DNA of 9,820 bases, from NCBI GenBank assembly GCA_900754535.1, contig CAAEDF010000027.1:1-9820 (forward strand), in the 5' to 3' direction. The notes beneath the pieces were generated by a model. The model ran no database searches, had not been told where the DNA came from, and was given only the letters and a program-made list of their open reading frames with translations. Below are positions 1 through 6,242 of the stretch, in pieces (within the stretch, counting starts at the first letter, position 1; the number at the start of each line of letters is the position of its first letter). This stretch comes from Clostridia bacterium. GTDB lineage: Bacteria > Bacillota > Clostridia > Oscillospirales > CAG-382. A program made the translations under genes and the position numbers.

Positions 1-35
1 ACAGATGCCGCGCGCCGCTGCTCGGAGGGAAAGGC

Positions 36-1679
36 TCAGTCCTTTATAACCGTGCTTTCTCCAAGCGCGTCGGGCGGATAAGTGCCCTTGATAAAGCGGT
101 ACGTGTCATCGTACATGGTGTGGAAATACGGGTCGTCGGAGTAGCAGGACTTGAACATGACGTCCTTCAGACTTCCGAGATAATACATATGCGCCGCATC
201 CTGCATGTATCTCGTCTGCGCGCCGACGGCGTAGTAATTGCGCGTGTGCTCAACGTTCCATTTTTCAAGTCCGCCTATTTCAAGCTCTATGCACATCCCC
301 AGCAGCTTTGCGGTGTCGGCCGCATCGTACAGCCGCTGCTCGGGGATGCCCTGGCTGAACGCGTAGTTGGGCTGATAGCACGCCATGTCAAAGCCGAGCC
401 GTCTCCAGTCGTTGTAGCCGGAAGCGAGATAATAGGGTATCCATGTGGTGATTAGGTTCTTGCTCCTCACGTAATCCGTGGTGACGCGGATCATCTCAAG
501 CAGCTGGCTGTCCTCGTAATCTATCTCCTCGGTGAACCAGTAAAAGCCCGAAAGCTGAAGGTGCTCGTATTTCTTTGCGTAAAAACGCTCCTCCTGCTCG
601 TCGATAAGCCATTTCATGGCGGCTATCCTGTCTTCAAGGACCGCAAAATCGCGCATCTTCCCGTCCACCACGCCGAACTCGTGCTGCTCGGGAACCGGAT
701 ACAGGATGGAGAAGAAGACCTTCAGCTTCAGCTCCGGCAGCCCAAGCGCTTCCTTTACCTGACGGGCCGCTTCGTCAAGCGCGTCCAGATTCTTGCCCTC
801 AAGGAACTGTGTATCCATGTAATACTGCCATTTGGATTTGTCAAGCGGCTTCTTTTTGTATCCTTCATACAGGAACGCCACGAACGGCAGGAAGAGATAT
901 CCGTCAAACAGAGTGTCGGTGATCTTCCCGTCTTTTATGTATCCGACATAGGGCAGAAGATGCTCCACCTCAAGCGGCGTCTGGTTCTCGTGGCAGAAGT
1001 ATGCCAGCGCAACGTCCTTGGCGCCTCCGAGCTGCTCGGCCGAGCAGTATCTGTCCGGGTATGTGTCCGCATCACGGCTGTCGGGCACAAGCAGACATGC
1101 GTCTTCGGCGTTCTTTGTGCCGAAAACGTATATCTGATCTATGTATATGTGTACCGGGCAGCAGAAGGTCACGCGGACAAAGCGTGCGCGCACCGGCTTT
1201 TCAAGCACTTTGTCAACCGTTGCCACACCGGCTTCACCGTCGCAGCGTATACCGTCGGCAATCGCCGCCTGGGCAAAATCAACGCCGTTTACCGACACCG
1301 AAAAGGACACGTTGTTCGGAAGCCTTACGGCAGTGGCGTTCTCCTTAAGGAACCTTATGCTCAGCTCGCTTACCGCGGCGACCGCACCGATATCGAATAT
1401 GATGCTCCTCGCAACTCCGCGCGTAAAGCGGAACCATGCAGGATCGGAATAAGTCGCCTCTTTGGCGAGGATACCGTCGGTAAGACGGTTTTCGGCGTCG
1501 GGCGTGTTGAACTGCACGGTCTTGTCCTGCTCGGTAAGCGCGCCGTATGCGATGATGGCCTGCCCTTTGCCGGCAATAAGATTTATGCGCTCGTTATAAT
1601 CGGGTGCGTCGGCCGGGAAAAAGCTTTCCTTAACCTCGGCATATGCGTAAGGGGTGTAATAGCGTTCGTTTGCTTCCAT
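36..1679 (-). CDS. DUF4855 protein with N-terminal discoidin-like domain (putative glycan-active enzyme)
   Basis: 547 residues. Residues about 30-190 look like an F5/8 type C (discoidin) beta-sandwich: a 'TDGILA' segment, 'SIIFDIGAVAAVSELSIRF', 'FSVSVNGVDF' and 'RARFVRVTF' match the usual order of that fold. Residues about 195-545 match my recollection of DUF4855, a family of uncertain function that looks like a TIM barrel: 'GFYWFTEEIDYED' (378-390), 'WIPYYLASGYNDWRRLGFD' (413-431), 'ACYQPNYAF', 'CIELEIGG' (463-470). E384/E385 and E465/E467 sit at strand ends and are candidate catalytic acids (inference). No signal peptide or membrane segment is seen, so it is predicted cytoplasmic, which is odd for a discoidin protein. 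I chose the ATG at 1679: the longer frame to 1742 would translate a strong leader hairpin, and a GTGAGAG-type ribosome site lies 7 nt upstream of 1679. A discoidin-bearing glycosidase is the likeliest role; the activity is unknown. Confidence 0.85.
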   Translation of the reverse strand: MEANERYYTPYAYAEVKESFFPADAPDYNERINLIAGKGQAIIAYGALTEQDKTVQFNTPDAENRLTDGILAKEATYSDPAWFRFTRGVARSIIFDIGAVAAVSELSIRFLKENATAVRLPNNVSFSVSVNGVDFAQAAIADGIRCDGEAGVATVDKVLEKPVRARFVRVTFCCPVHIYIDQIYVFGTKNAEDACLLVPDSRDADTYPDRYCSAEQLGGAKDVALAYFCHENQTPLEVEHLLPYVGYIKDGKITDTLFDGYLFLPFVAFLYEGYKKKPLDKSKWQYYMDTQFLEGKNLDALDEAARQVKEALGLPELKLKVFFSILYPVPEQHEFGVVDGKMRDFAVLEDRIAAMKWLIDEQEERFYAKKYEHLQLSGFYWFTEEIDYEDSQLLEMIRVTTDYVRSKNLITTWIPYYLASGYNDWRRLGFDMACYQPNYAFSQGIPEQRLYDAADTAKLLGMCIELEIGGLEKWNVEHTRNYYAVGAQTRYMQDAAHMYYLGSLKDVMFKSCYSDDPYFHTMYDDTYRFIKGTYPPDALGESTVIKD

Positions 1680-1702
1680 GTAAAATCTCTCACTTTCTTT
1701 CC

Positions 1703-1742
1703 GTGCCCGCCGGCACCGGGTCTTGGAGCGGTGCCCGGGCAC
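1703..1742 (-). promoter_or_regulatory. Strong hairpin in the leader of the DUF4855 gene
   Basis: The arms GTGCCCG+GGCACCG (1703-1709 and 1712-1718, with CC bulged at 1710-1711) pair fully with CGGTGCCCGGGCAC (1729-1742), giving 14 GC-rich pairs around a 10-nt loop. The outer arm is itself the 12-bp palindrome GTGCCCGGGCAC. It ends just upstream of the ribosome site (about 1686-1698) of the gene starting at 1679. No T-run follows on either strand, so it is not a simple terminator. It could stabilise the mRNA 5' end, be bound by a protein, or act in translation control; that is inference. Confidence 0.6.
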
Positions 1743-1772
1743 TGTGATTTGGAACTATCAGCATGGTAGCAT

Positions 1773-1813
1773 AAAAGCTTCTCTTTTGCAATACAAAACG
1801 AGAAGCTTTTTTT
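1773..1813. terminator. Hairpin terminator after the M55 gene, stronger on the plus strand
   Basis: AAAAGCTTCTC (1773-1783) pairs with GAGAAGCTTTT (1800-1810), and the pairing continues as TTTTG/CAAAA past one bulged C. On the plus strand the stem runs into seven Ts (1807-1813). On the minus strand it is followed by only four Ts and then ATGC. It lies about 70 nt past the stop of the minus-strand M55 peptidase gene, so it probably ends that operon and separates it from the DUF4855 gene. Confidence 0.7.
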
Positions 1814-1880
1814 AATTAATTTATTCTTGTCTGCATTCCCCCGGGCAGCGCTTTTGGATTTGAGCACCGGAGCCGTACCG

Positions 1881-2684
1881 TCACATACAGAAATGCATGA
1901 ACCGGAGCGCTTCATAGTAGTCGGTGCATTCAAACACTACCGTGTCGGCCCTTCTCAAAAATGCGCCCGGATAGAACGACAGCCGGTGAGCCTTTTTATG
2001 CTCTTTGTAGGAGACCTCGATGGAAAATCTGTCCGGCAGCGGCAGCATCGTCGCCGATGCCGTGTTTTCCGCCGTAAGCACCTCCTCGGCTGTCTGCTCG
2101 ATAAGCTTTTCGGCGGCCTTCGGGTGAAGCGACAGAGTGCTGCCTCCGGTGCATATCTGCGTGCTTACGGTCGGCAGGCCGGGCAGTTCCTTTTCCGCTT
2201 CAAAGCATATGCCGTAATCGCCTGTCAGCATCAGCAGCGGGACTCCGATATATGATGCCGTGTATGCATTTATAAGAAACTCGGAGGCGGCGCGCCCGTT
2301 TATCTTTACGGAGTACAGTGAGGTGCTCATGGTGTGCGAGAGGGGAGAGCCGCCGTTCCCCGCCGGCGAATGAAAACCGGTAAACACCACGCCGGAAAAG
2401 GATGAATCCAGCCCCGAAAGCATACAGTAAGGATCCCCTGTCCATCCGCGGTATATCCTCGTCTGCTCCGGCAGCATTTCCGGAATGATGTTCATCGCCG
2501 TGTCGTGAGCGTCACGCACCACTACGCGCGTGAACCCTCCTTTCAGGGCTCCGCGGCATACGGCGGCGACCTCCGCAGACATCTGACGGCGGAAATATTC
2601 ATGCTCGGGTTTTCCGCAAAGCGTTTCCTTCCAGTCGGTTATCCCGCAGGTACCCTCTATATCGGCGCAAATAAACAGCTTCAT
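1881..2684 (-). CDS. D-aminopeptidase, peptidase family M55 (DppA-like)
   Basis: 267 residues, the normal length for DppA. The DppA zinc ligands (Asp8, Glu10, His60, His104, Glu133 in the B. subtilis enzyme) correspond here to D8 and E10 in 'ICADIEGTCGI', H60 in 'VVRDAHD', H105 in 'FTGFHSP' and E135 in 'RAASEFLINAY'. H117 in 'PLSHTMS' matches the conserved active-site His. Family members release N-terminal D-amino acids from short peptides, for instance D-Ala-D-Ala from cell wall turnover, as self-compartmentalising decamers; the peptide preference here is inferred. No signal peptide, so cytoplasmic. The ATG has an AAAGGA ribosome site about 9 nt upstream. It is the third gene of the lipoprotein/DUF1648-like/M55 unit, 47 nt behind its neighbour. 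There is no adjacent dipeptide ABC transporter as in the classical dpp operon, so I leave the symbol empty. Confidence 0.92.
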   Translation of the reverse strand: MKLFICADIEGTCGITDWKETLCGKPEHEYFRRQMSAEVAAVCRGALKGGFTRVVVRDAHDTAMNIIPEMLPEQTRIYRGWTGDPYCMLSGLDSSFSGVVFTGFHSPAGNGGSPLSHTMSTSLYSVKINGRAASEFLINAYTASYIGVPLLMLTGDYGICFEAEKELPGLPTVSTQICTGGSTLSLHPKAAEKLIEQTAEEVLTAENTASATMLPLPDRFSIEVSYKEHKKAHRLSFYPGAFLRRADTVVFECTDYYEALRFMHFCM

Positions 2685-2731
2685 ATTATCCGTCCTTTCC
2701 GTGCCGCTAAAGCAGGTTTTCGGTAATTTGT

Positions 2732-3022
2732 TTACAGTATCAGATTTATAATAACGGCTGCTGCGTCTCCCGCCAGAAGGACAAGAGAAAGTATGAAAAA
2801 CTTCCTGTCCGGCCTGCCTGAAAACGCATGCATCGCAGCCGGGACCGCAACAAGCGCAAAGCCTATGATAAGGAACAGCGGCGTGCTCATACGCTCCGCC
2901 GGCGTCCCGTCGAACCGTATCCCCGTAGCTACCGTGTTCGGCAGGAAAAAATAAGAAACTGCGTTAATTACCGCCGCCGCCGATGTGACGGCGGCAAAAA
3001 ACACAAACCTTGTGCGCGTCAT
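2732..3022 (-). CDS. Small three-helix membrane protein, DUF1648-like
   Basis: 96 residues with three predicted membrane helices at about 5-25, 47-67 and 74-95. Between the first two is 'FLPNTVATGIRFDGTP' (26-41), which resembles the 'LP..V..H....G.P' signature of DUF1648, a module also found at the N-terminus of SdpI-type immunity/signalling proteins. The usual His is replaced here (GIRFDG). It starts 12 nt after the lipoprotein stop and ends 47 nt before the M55 start, so it is very likely co-transcribed with both. The ribosome site is weak (GGGCAAAG), which suggests translation coupled to the upstream gene. Function unknown; a role as a small membrane partner of the lipoprotein is only a guess from position. 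Confidence 0.75.
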   Translation of the reverse strand: MTRTRFVFFAAVTSAAAVINAVSYFFLPNTVATGIRFDGTPAERMSTPLFLIIGFALVAVPAAMHAFSGRPDRKFFILSLVLLAGDAAAVIINLIL

Positions 3023-3034
3023 CGCTTTGCCCGC

Positions 3035-4123
3035 TTATCCTTCGGCGTCGACCTCGTAATCGGGCACAAAGGTCCACCTGCAGGTCGTGTGCCATTGCGT
3101 GCCGGCCGTAACCTTTGTGGGAGACGATTCTTCAAATTTTGAAAAGTACAGCTTGTTGTGCGTGGTGTTCATGTCCCAGTAAAACGTTTTGTGGGTGTTT
3201 TTGAAGTTTTCAACCGAGTCCTCGGTGGTGAACACCTCAACAAAAAATCTGTATTCCGGGTTGGTCTTTCCGTATATCTCGCAAAGCGACGCGGCGTTCC
3301 CCTTGTACATCGGCCCGGTGTAGTCGGCTTTTCCGACCTCGCTGGTCTCCACCGTCTTCGTCGTGCCGTCGTCGTTCTTGAAGTCGATATAAAGGCCGTA
3401 TTTCTTGTTTACCGGGAACATGCAGGTATAAGACAGCCAGAAATAGGTATCGGCAGTGAAATCGTAATCCACGTCAAGCGTGACCTGTCTGCCGACAATA
3501 TTGTAGGTACGCACCACGTCGCAATATGTCACCGATTCGTCGCCGAGGTGAAGCTGCGTGTTTTCAACGATCTTTATCTTTTCAAGCTCCGCCTTGTCGC
3601 CTTTTTCAAGCTCCAGCTTTTCGCCGGTAATGCCGTCAAAAAACTCAATAGACAAAAACTTTTCGTTTTTGTGGTTGCCGCCGGACCATACCCATCCGCT
3701 CGCGTCGCTGCCGGCGCGGTAAACGTATTCCCAGTCGGTGGAGCCGCCGGTAATCGAGTTGCCGATGTATATCCAGTCGCAGAGATTCCAGGTGCCCCAG
3801 CTCTTCTTGGTAAACGTAAGAATGAACGGCTTCCCCAGCTCGTCCGTGCAGGTCATCCGGAACATTGTGTCCGACATCATCTCAAGGGTCATCGGATAGC
3901 TTTCTATTTCATCTATAGGGCTTACATAGCCGGTATCCGGCGTGCTTTCTTCCATTGATTCGTCTCCTCCCGAAGATTCGTCTGCGCTGCTTTCACTTTC
4001 CGACAGATCCTCCGCCGGCGCCGAGCTTTCGCTTCCCGCGACATCGCAGGCCGCAAGGGCAAACGCGGAGAACAGCATGCACAGGGCGAGAACTGCCGTC
4101 AGTATCTTCTTACTTAAATCCAT
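3035..4123 (-). CDS. Secreted lipoprotein with an unrecognised beta-rich domain
   Basis: 362 residues. The N-terminus is a type II signal peptide: 'MDLSKK', a hydrophobic stretch, then the lipobox LAAC with C26 as the lipidated residue. Residues 27-64 are a Ser/Glu/Asp-rich linker, as in Gram-positive surface lipoproteins. The body (about 65-362) is rich in aromatic residues and alternating beta pattern, with notable motifs 'SWGTWNLCDWIYIG' (108-121), 'GWVWSGGNHKNE' (143-154) and 'YTCMFPVNKKYGLYIDF' (232-248). I cannot name the family; a beta-sandwich or jelly-roll sugar-binding or carbohydrate-active fold would fit. I chose ATG 4123 because a perfect GGAGGT site (4131-4136) lies 7 nt upstream and the lipobox spacing is then normal; the longer frame to 4156 adds 11 unsuited residues. 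First gene of its operon, preceded by a strong promoter. Confidence 0.88.
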   Translation of the reverse strand: MDLSKKILTAVLALCMLFSAFALAACDVAGSESSAPAEDLSESESSADESSGGDESMEESTPDTGYVSPIDEIESYPMTLEMMSDTMFRMTCTDELGKPFILTFTKKSWGTWNLCDWIYIGNSITGGSTDWEYVYRAGSDASGWVWSGGNHKNEKFLSIEFFDGITGEKLELEKGDKAELEKIKIVENTQLHLGDESVTYCDVVRTYNIVGRQVTLDVDYDFTADTYFWLSYTCMFPVNKKYGLYIDFKNDDGTTKTVETSEVGKADYTGPMYKGNAASLCEIYGKTNPEYRFFVEVFTTEDSVENFKNTHKTFYWDMNTTHNKLYFSKFEESSPTKVTAGTQWHTTCRWTFVPDYEVDAEG

Positions 4124-4154
4124 TTGTGGTACCTCCGTAAAATGGGATTTGTGC

Positions 4155-4166
4155 AAATGTACATTT
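4155..4166. promoter_or_regulatory. 12-bp palindrome at the start site of the lipoprotein operon (candidate operator)
   Basis: AAATGTACATTT is a perfect 12-bp inverted repeat placed right after the minus-strand -10 box, over the expected transcription start (about 4161). That is a typical place for a repressor site. Part of the half-site recurs next to it as TACAT at 4171-4175, within the -10 region. No regulator gene is in the window, so which protein binds is unknown. AT-rich palindromes also occur by chance. Confidence 0.35.
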
Positions 4167-4167
4167 A

Positions 4168-4196
4168 ATTATACATCAAACGGCAGTGTTTTTCAA
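4168..4196 (-). promoter_or_regulatory. Sigma-70 type promoter for the lipoprotein/DUF1648-like/M55 operon
   Basis: On the minus strand there is a -35 TTGAAA (4191-4196, 5 of 6 to consensus), a 17-nt spacer and a perfect -10 TATAAT (4168-4173). The expected start is near 4161, giving an untranslated leader of about 38 nt with the GGAGGT ribosome site inside it. Confidence 0.8.
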
Positions 4197-4226
4197 TACT
4201 TTTTGAAAAAATAGGACACATACGGC

Positions 4227-4255
4227 TTGACAACCGCCGGTGCGTTAGGTAGAAT
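4227..4255 (+). promoter_or_regulatory. Sigma-70 type promoter for the plus-strand unit
   Basis: A perfect -35 TTGACA (4227-4232), a 17-nt spacer and -10 TAGAAT (4250-4255, 5 of 6) face the membrane protein gene. The expected start is about 4262, leaving a leader of about 80 nt. It is back-to-back with the minus-strand promoter, the two -35 boxes being 30 nt apart, so one bound regulator could affect both. Confidence 0.8.
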
Positions 4256-4344
4256 ATGAATATTAAACAGGGCGGGGACACCGCGGCGGATGTGATGCAG
4301 GCAGGCTGTCAACGTTTTGAAATTTCACGGGGGTTCGGGTGTTG

Positions 4345-4776
4345 ATGAAGCATAAACCGTCCGGCGGACTGAGTGCCGTTCTGGGCGCGCTCGCCGGTTC
4401 TGCGGCGGGGTGTGCGGTGTTTGTTATCGTCGGCATATATGCAAACATACTTGTCGGCTGGGTGGGAGGCCTTGTGGCGTTCCTTGCTCTCAAGGGCTAT
4501 GACCTTGCCGGCGGCGAAAAGGGCAGCCGCCGTACCGTTACGGTCTCTGCGGCCTCCTGCCCGATGGTCGCCGTCGCCTCATATCTGACGGTCGCGGTGT
4601 CGGCGATGTCGGTTTTCGGGTACGATCTGTTTACGGCGCTTGTAAAGTCGGCGGAATATATCGTCTCCGTGGAAGACGTAGGCAAACTTTTCACCCAGAA
4701 TCTCATCTTCGGTATCGCCTTCACGGCGCTGGGAGTATACGTCTTCGGCGTCCGCGGCTCACGTAACAGCGGCTGA
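4345..4776 (+). CDS. Four-helix membrane protein of unknown function
   Basis: 143 residues from the ATG. Four hydrophobic helices are predicted at about 9-30, 31-52, 67-90 and 120-137. The first two are rich in small residues with Gly/Ala spacing ('LGALAGSAAG', 'GWVGGLVAF'), ending in 'ALKGYDLAGGEKGSRR' with a cytoplasmic-type positive loop. I recognise a general resemblance to small Clostridia membrane proteins but no named family. The start is uncertain: GTG 4339, TTG 4342 and ATG 4345 are all in frame, and the only ribosome-like site is GGGGG at 4329-4333; TTG has the best spacing, while ATG is the best codon. It is the first gene downstream of the strong 4227-4255 promoter and lies 90 nt ahead of GH27, so it may be co-transcribed with it. 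A transport role for glycan products is possible but unsupported. Confidence 0.7.
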   Translation: MKHKPSGGLSAVLGALAGSAAGCAVFVIVGIYANILVGWVGGLVAFLALKGYDLAGGEKGSRRTVTVSAASCPMVAVASYLTVAVSAMSVFGYDLFTALVKSAEYIVSVEDVGKLFTQNLIFGIAFTALGVYVFGVRGSRNSG

Positions 4777-4802
4777 CCGCGCCGTAACGCGGTTTATATA
4801 AT
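4773..4802 (+). promoter_or_regulatory. Possible separate promoter of the GH27 gene
   Basis: CTGACC (4773-4778, 4 of 6 to the -35 consensus), an 18-nt spacer and a perfect TATAAT (4797-4802) precede GH27. The -35 overlaps the stop of the membrane protein gene. The same stretch has a short CCGCG/CGCGG hairpin (4777-4781 and 4788-4792) followed by TTTATATAAT, which might instead be a weak terminator of the upstream gene. Confidence 0.4.
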
Positions 4803-4806
4803 ATTT

Positions 4807-4834
4807 CCGCACCGCACAAGTAAGGTGTGTGCGG
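4807..4834 (+). promoter_or_regulatory. Small hairpin in the GH27 leader
   Basis: CCGCAC (4807-4812) pairs with GTGCGG (4829-4834), with three further inner pairs (CAC/GTG) after a small internal loop. It would sit at the 5' end of a transcript from the 4773-4802 promoter, 19 nt before the GGAGGAA ribosome site (4854-4860). Its role is unknown; mRNA stability is one possibility. Confidence 0.35.
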
Positions 4835-4866
4835 TAAAAACCATATGTATTTCGGAGGAAACTGAA

Positions 4867-5991
4867 ATGGTAGTGAAAACACCGCCGATGGGCTGGAATT
4901 CCTGGAACACCTTCGGCAAGAACATCGACGAGTCCCTTATCAGGGAAACGGCAGACGCAATGGTGGACACCGGGCTGCTGGATGCGGGATACAACTATCT
5001 CGTCATAGACGACTGCTGGGCGGAGCTTGAGCGCGATTCCGAGGGACGTCTGGTGCCGTCTGCCGAGAAATTCCCCAACGGCATGAAGGCCGTGGCGGAT
5101 TATGTCCATTCAAAGGGACTTAAGTTCGGAATGTATTCCTGTGCCGGTATATACACCTGTGCGCGCTATCCGTCCTCTTTCGGCTATGAGTTTATCGACG
5201 CGGAAACCTTTGCATCCTGGGGCGTCGACTTCCTTAAATACGACTATTGCAACAAACCCGTGGATGTCCCCGGCCATGTGCTCTACAAGAGAATGGGACT
5301 TGCACTGGCCAACTGCGGAAGAGACATACTTCTTTCCGCGTGCAGCTGGGGCAGGGACGACACGCATAAATGGATAAAATCCACCGGTTCGCAGATGTGG
5401 CGCTCCACGGGCGACATATTCGATAACTGGGAGTCCGTAAAGAAGCTTTACAATATCCAGCTTGAGCTCCAGCCATACAACGGAAACGGCTGCTTCAACG
5501 ATATGGACATGCTTATAGTCGGCATGCACGGCAACGGCAACGTCGGTCTGGGCGGCTGCACGGTAGAGGAATACCGCACGCATTATTCGATATGGGCGTT
5601 TATGAATTCGCCGCTTATGATAGGCTGTGATATACGCAATATGAGCGAAGATACAAAGGCGATCCTGACAAACCGTGAAATCATCGCCGTAAATCAGGAC
5701 CCCGCCGGCAGACAGCCCTATCTCATAAGCATGAACCCCGATTTCCCGGTCTGGGCAAAGCATCTTGACAACGGCGACGTTGCGCTTGCCTATTTCAATC
5801 TGAGCGATCAGGCGTTCAACCAGTATGTCACCTGGGCAGACCTCGGGCTTGACCGCACGACCGGCGTTTCGCTTGAGCTGACCGACCTGTGGACGGGCGA
5901 AAAGCTGGGCGTGTTCGACACCGGGTTCCAGTTCGGCGCCGTACCCGCGCACGGCTGCAGGATCCTGAGGGGCCGGCTCGTCCGTGGATAA
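4867..5991 (+). CDS. GH27 alpha-galactosidase / alpha-N-acetylgalactosaminidase-like enzyme
   Basis: 374 residues, standard size for a bare GH27 enzyme: a TIM barrel to about 285, then a C-terminal beta domain. Signatures are 'PPMGWNSWNTFG' (6-17), 'YLVIDDCW' (44-51, with D48/D49 as sugar-binding acids), 'GLKFGMYSCAG' (84-94), 'FLKYDYCN' (122-129, nucleophile D126), 'WRSTGDIFDNW' (178-188, acid/base D183) and 'NDMDML' (211-216). GH27 enzymes remove terminal alpha-linked Gal or GalNAc with retention. The specificity loop reads 'ACSWGRDD' (158-165): Ser160 replaces the Glu of classical alpha-galactosidases (Glu203 in human GLA) and matches Ser188 of human NAGA. There is no signal peptide, so it is predicted cytoplasmic, acting on imported oligosaccharides. 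ATG 4867 is set by GGAGGAA 6 nt upstream; the frame upstream of it lacks family homology. It overlaps the next gene by 8 nt. Confidence 0.96.
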   Translation: MVVKTPPMGWNSWNTFGKNIDESLIRETADAMVDTGLLDAGYNYLVIDDCWAELERDSEGRLVPSAEKFPNGMKAVADYVHSKGLKFGMYSCAGIYTCARYPSSFGYEFIDAETFASWGVDFLKYDYCNKPVDVPGHVLYKRMGLALANCGRDILLSACSWGRDDTHKWIKSTGSQMWRSTGDIFDNWESVKKLYNIQLELQPYNGNGCFNDMDMLIVGMHGNGNVGLGGCTVEEYRTHYSIWAFMNSPLMIGCDIRNMSEDTKAILTNREIIAVNQDPAGRQPYLISMNPDFPVWAKHLDNGDVALAYFNLSDQAFNQYVTWADLGLDRTTGVSLELTDLWTGEKLGVFDTGFQFGAVPAHGCRILRGRLVRG

Positions 5992-6193
5992 ATGCGCCTC
6001 CTGCGGGAAAAAGCTGACGGTAGATGAGATAGGCATAACCAAAAAGCTTATAAACAGGGGCACCGAGACTTTTTACTGCACTGCCTGTCTGGCCAATATG
6101 TTCAAAGTGGACGAAAAGATGATTCTGGAGAAAATAGAGCATTTCCGCCGCCAGGGCTGTATGCTGTTTTCCCCTGTCGAAAAAGACCGATAA
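5984..6193 (+). CDS. Small zinc-ribbon protein, translationally coupled to GH27
   Basis: 69 residues with two CxxC pairs, C4-C7 ('CASC') and C32-C35 ('CTAC'), that should bind one zinc as a zinc ribbon. They are separated by a conserved-looking 'LTVDEIGITKKLINRGTETF'. A predicted helix follows ('DEKMILEKIEHFRRQGC', 43-59). Similar small proteins occur in Clostridia as hypothetical proteins, by my recollection; no function is known to me. It starts at GTG 5984, with GAGGGG (5967-5972) 11 nt upstream, and overlaps the last 8 nt of GH27 (stop 5989-5991), so translation is probably coupled. A protein- or nucleic-acid-binding role is plausible; a regulatory role for the sugar operon is speculation. 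Confidence 0.85.
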   Translation: MDKCASCGKKLTVDEIGITKKLINRGTETFYCTACLANMFKVDEKMILEKIEHFRRQGCMLFSPVEKDR

Positions 6194-6201
6194 TATTGCC
6201 C

Positions 6202-6242
6202 GAACGGGGCCTGAAAATTAAATGCGGTTTCGGGCCCCGTTC
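6202..6242 (+). terminator. 15-bp hairpin between the zinc-ribbon gene and GH20 (terminator or attenuator)
   Basis: GAACGGGGCCTGAAA (6202-6216) pairs with TTTCGGGCCCCGTTC (6228-6242) with one T-G wobble and an 11-nt loop. The seven-T run lies 12 nt further on (6255-6261), not directly after the stem, so it departs from the classical terminator form. It could be a partial terminator lowering GH20 expression, a processing or stability element, or an attenuator. The GH20 ribosome site (AAAGGAGAG, 6268-6275) follows. Confidence 0.55.

Noticed and set aside
561..1769. 402-codon plus-strand open frame opposite the DUF4855 gene
   Set aside because: It is antisense to a gene with clear domain structure, has no ribosome site or recognisable motif, and is explained by codon bias of the real gene.
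1768..1796. TTGTAT-17-TATGCT as a minus-strand promoter for the DUF4855 gene
   Set aside because: Poor match to consensus and embedded in the terminator stem; too weak to annotate.
4256..4345. 29-codon ATG frame ending in TGATG at the membrane protein start
   Set aside because: Its ATG touches the -10 box and lies upstream of the expected transcription start, so it would not be on the mRNA.
5110..6063. 317-codon minus-strand open frame opposite GH27
   Set aside because: It runs through the sequence of an unmistakable GH27 gene and has no protein-like features.
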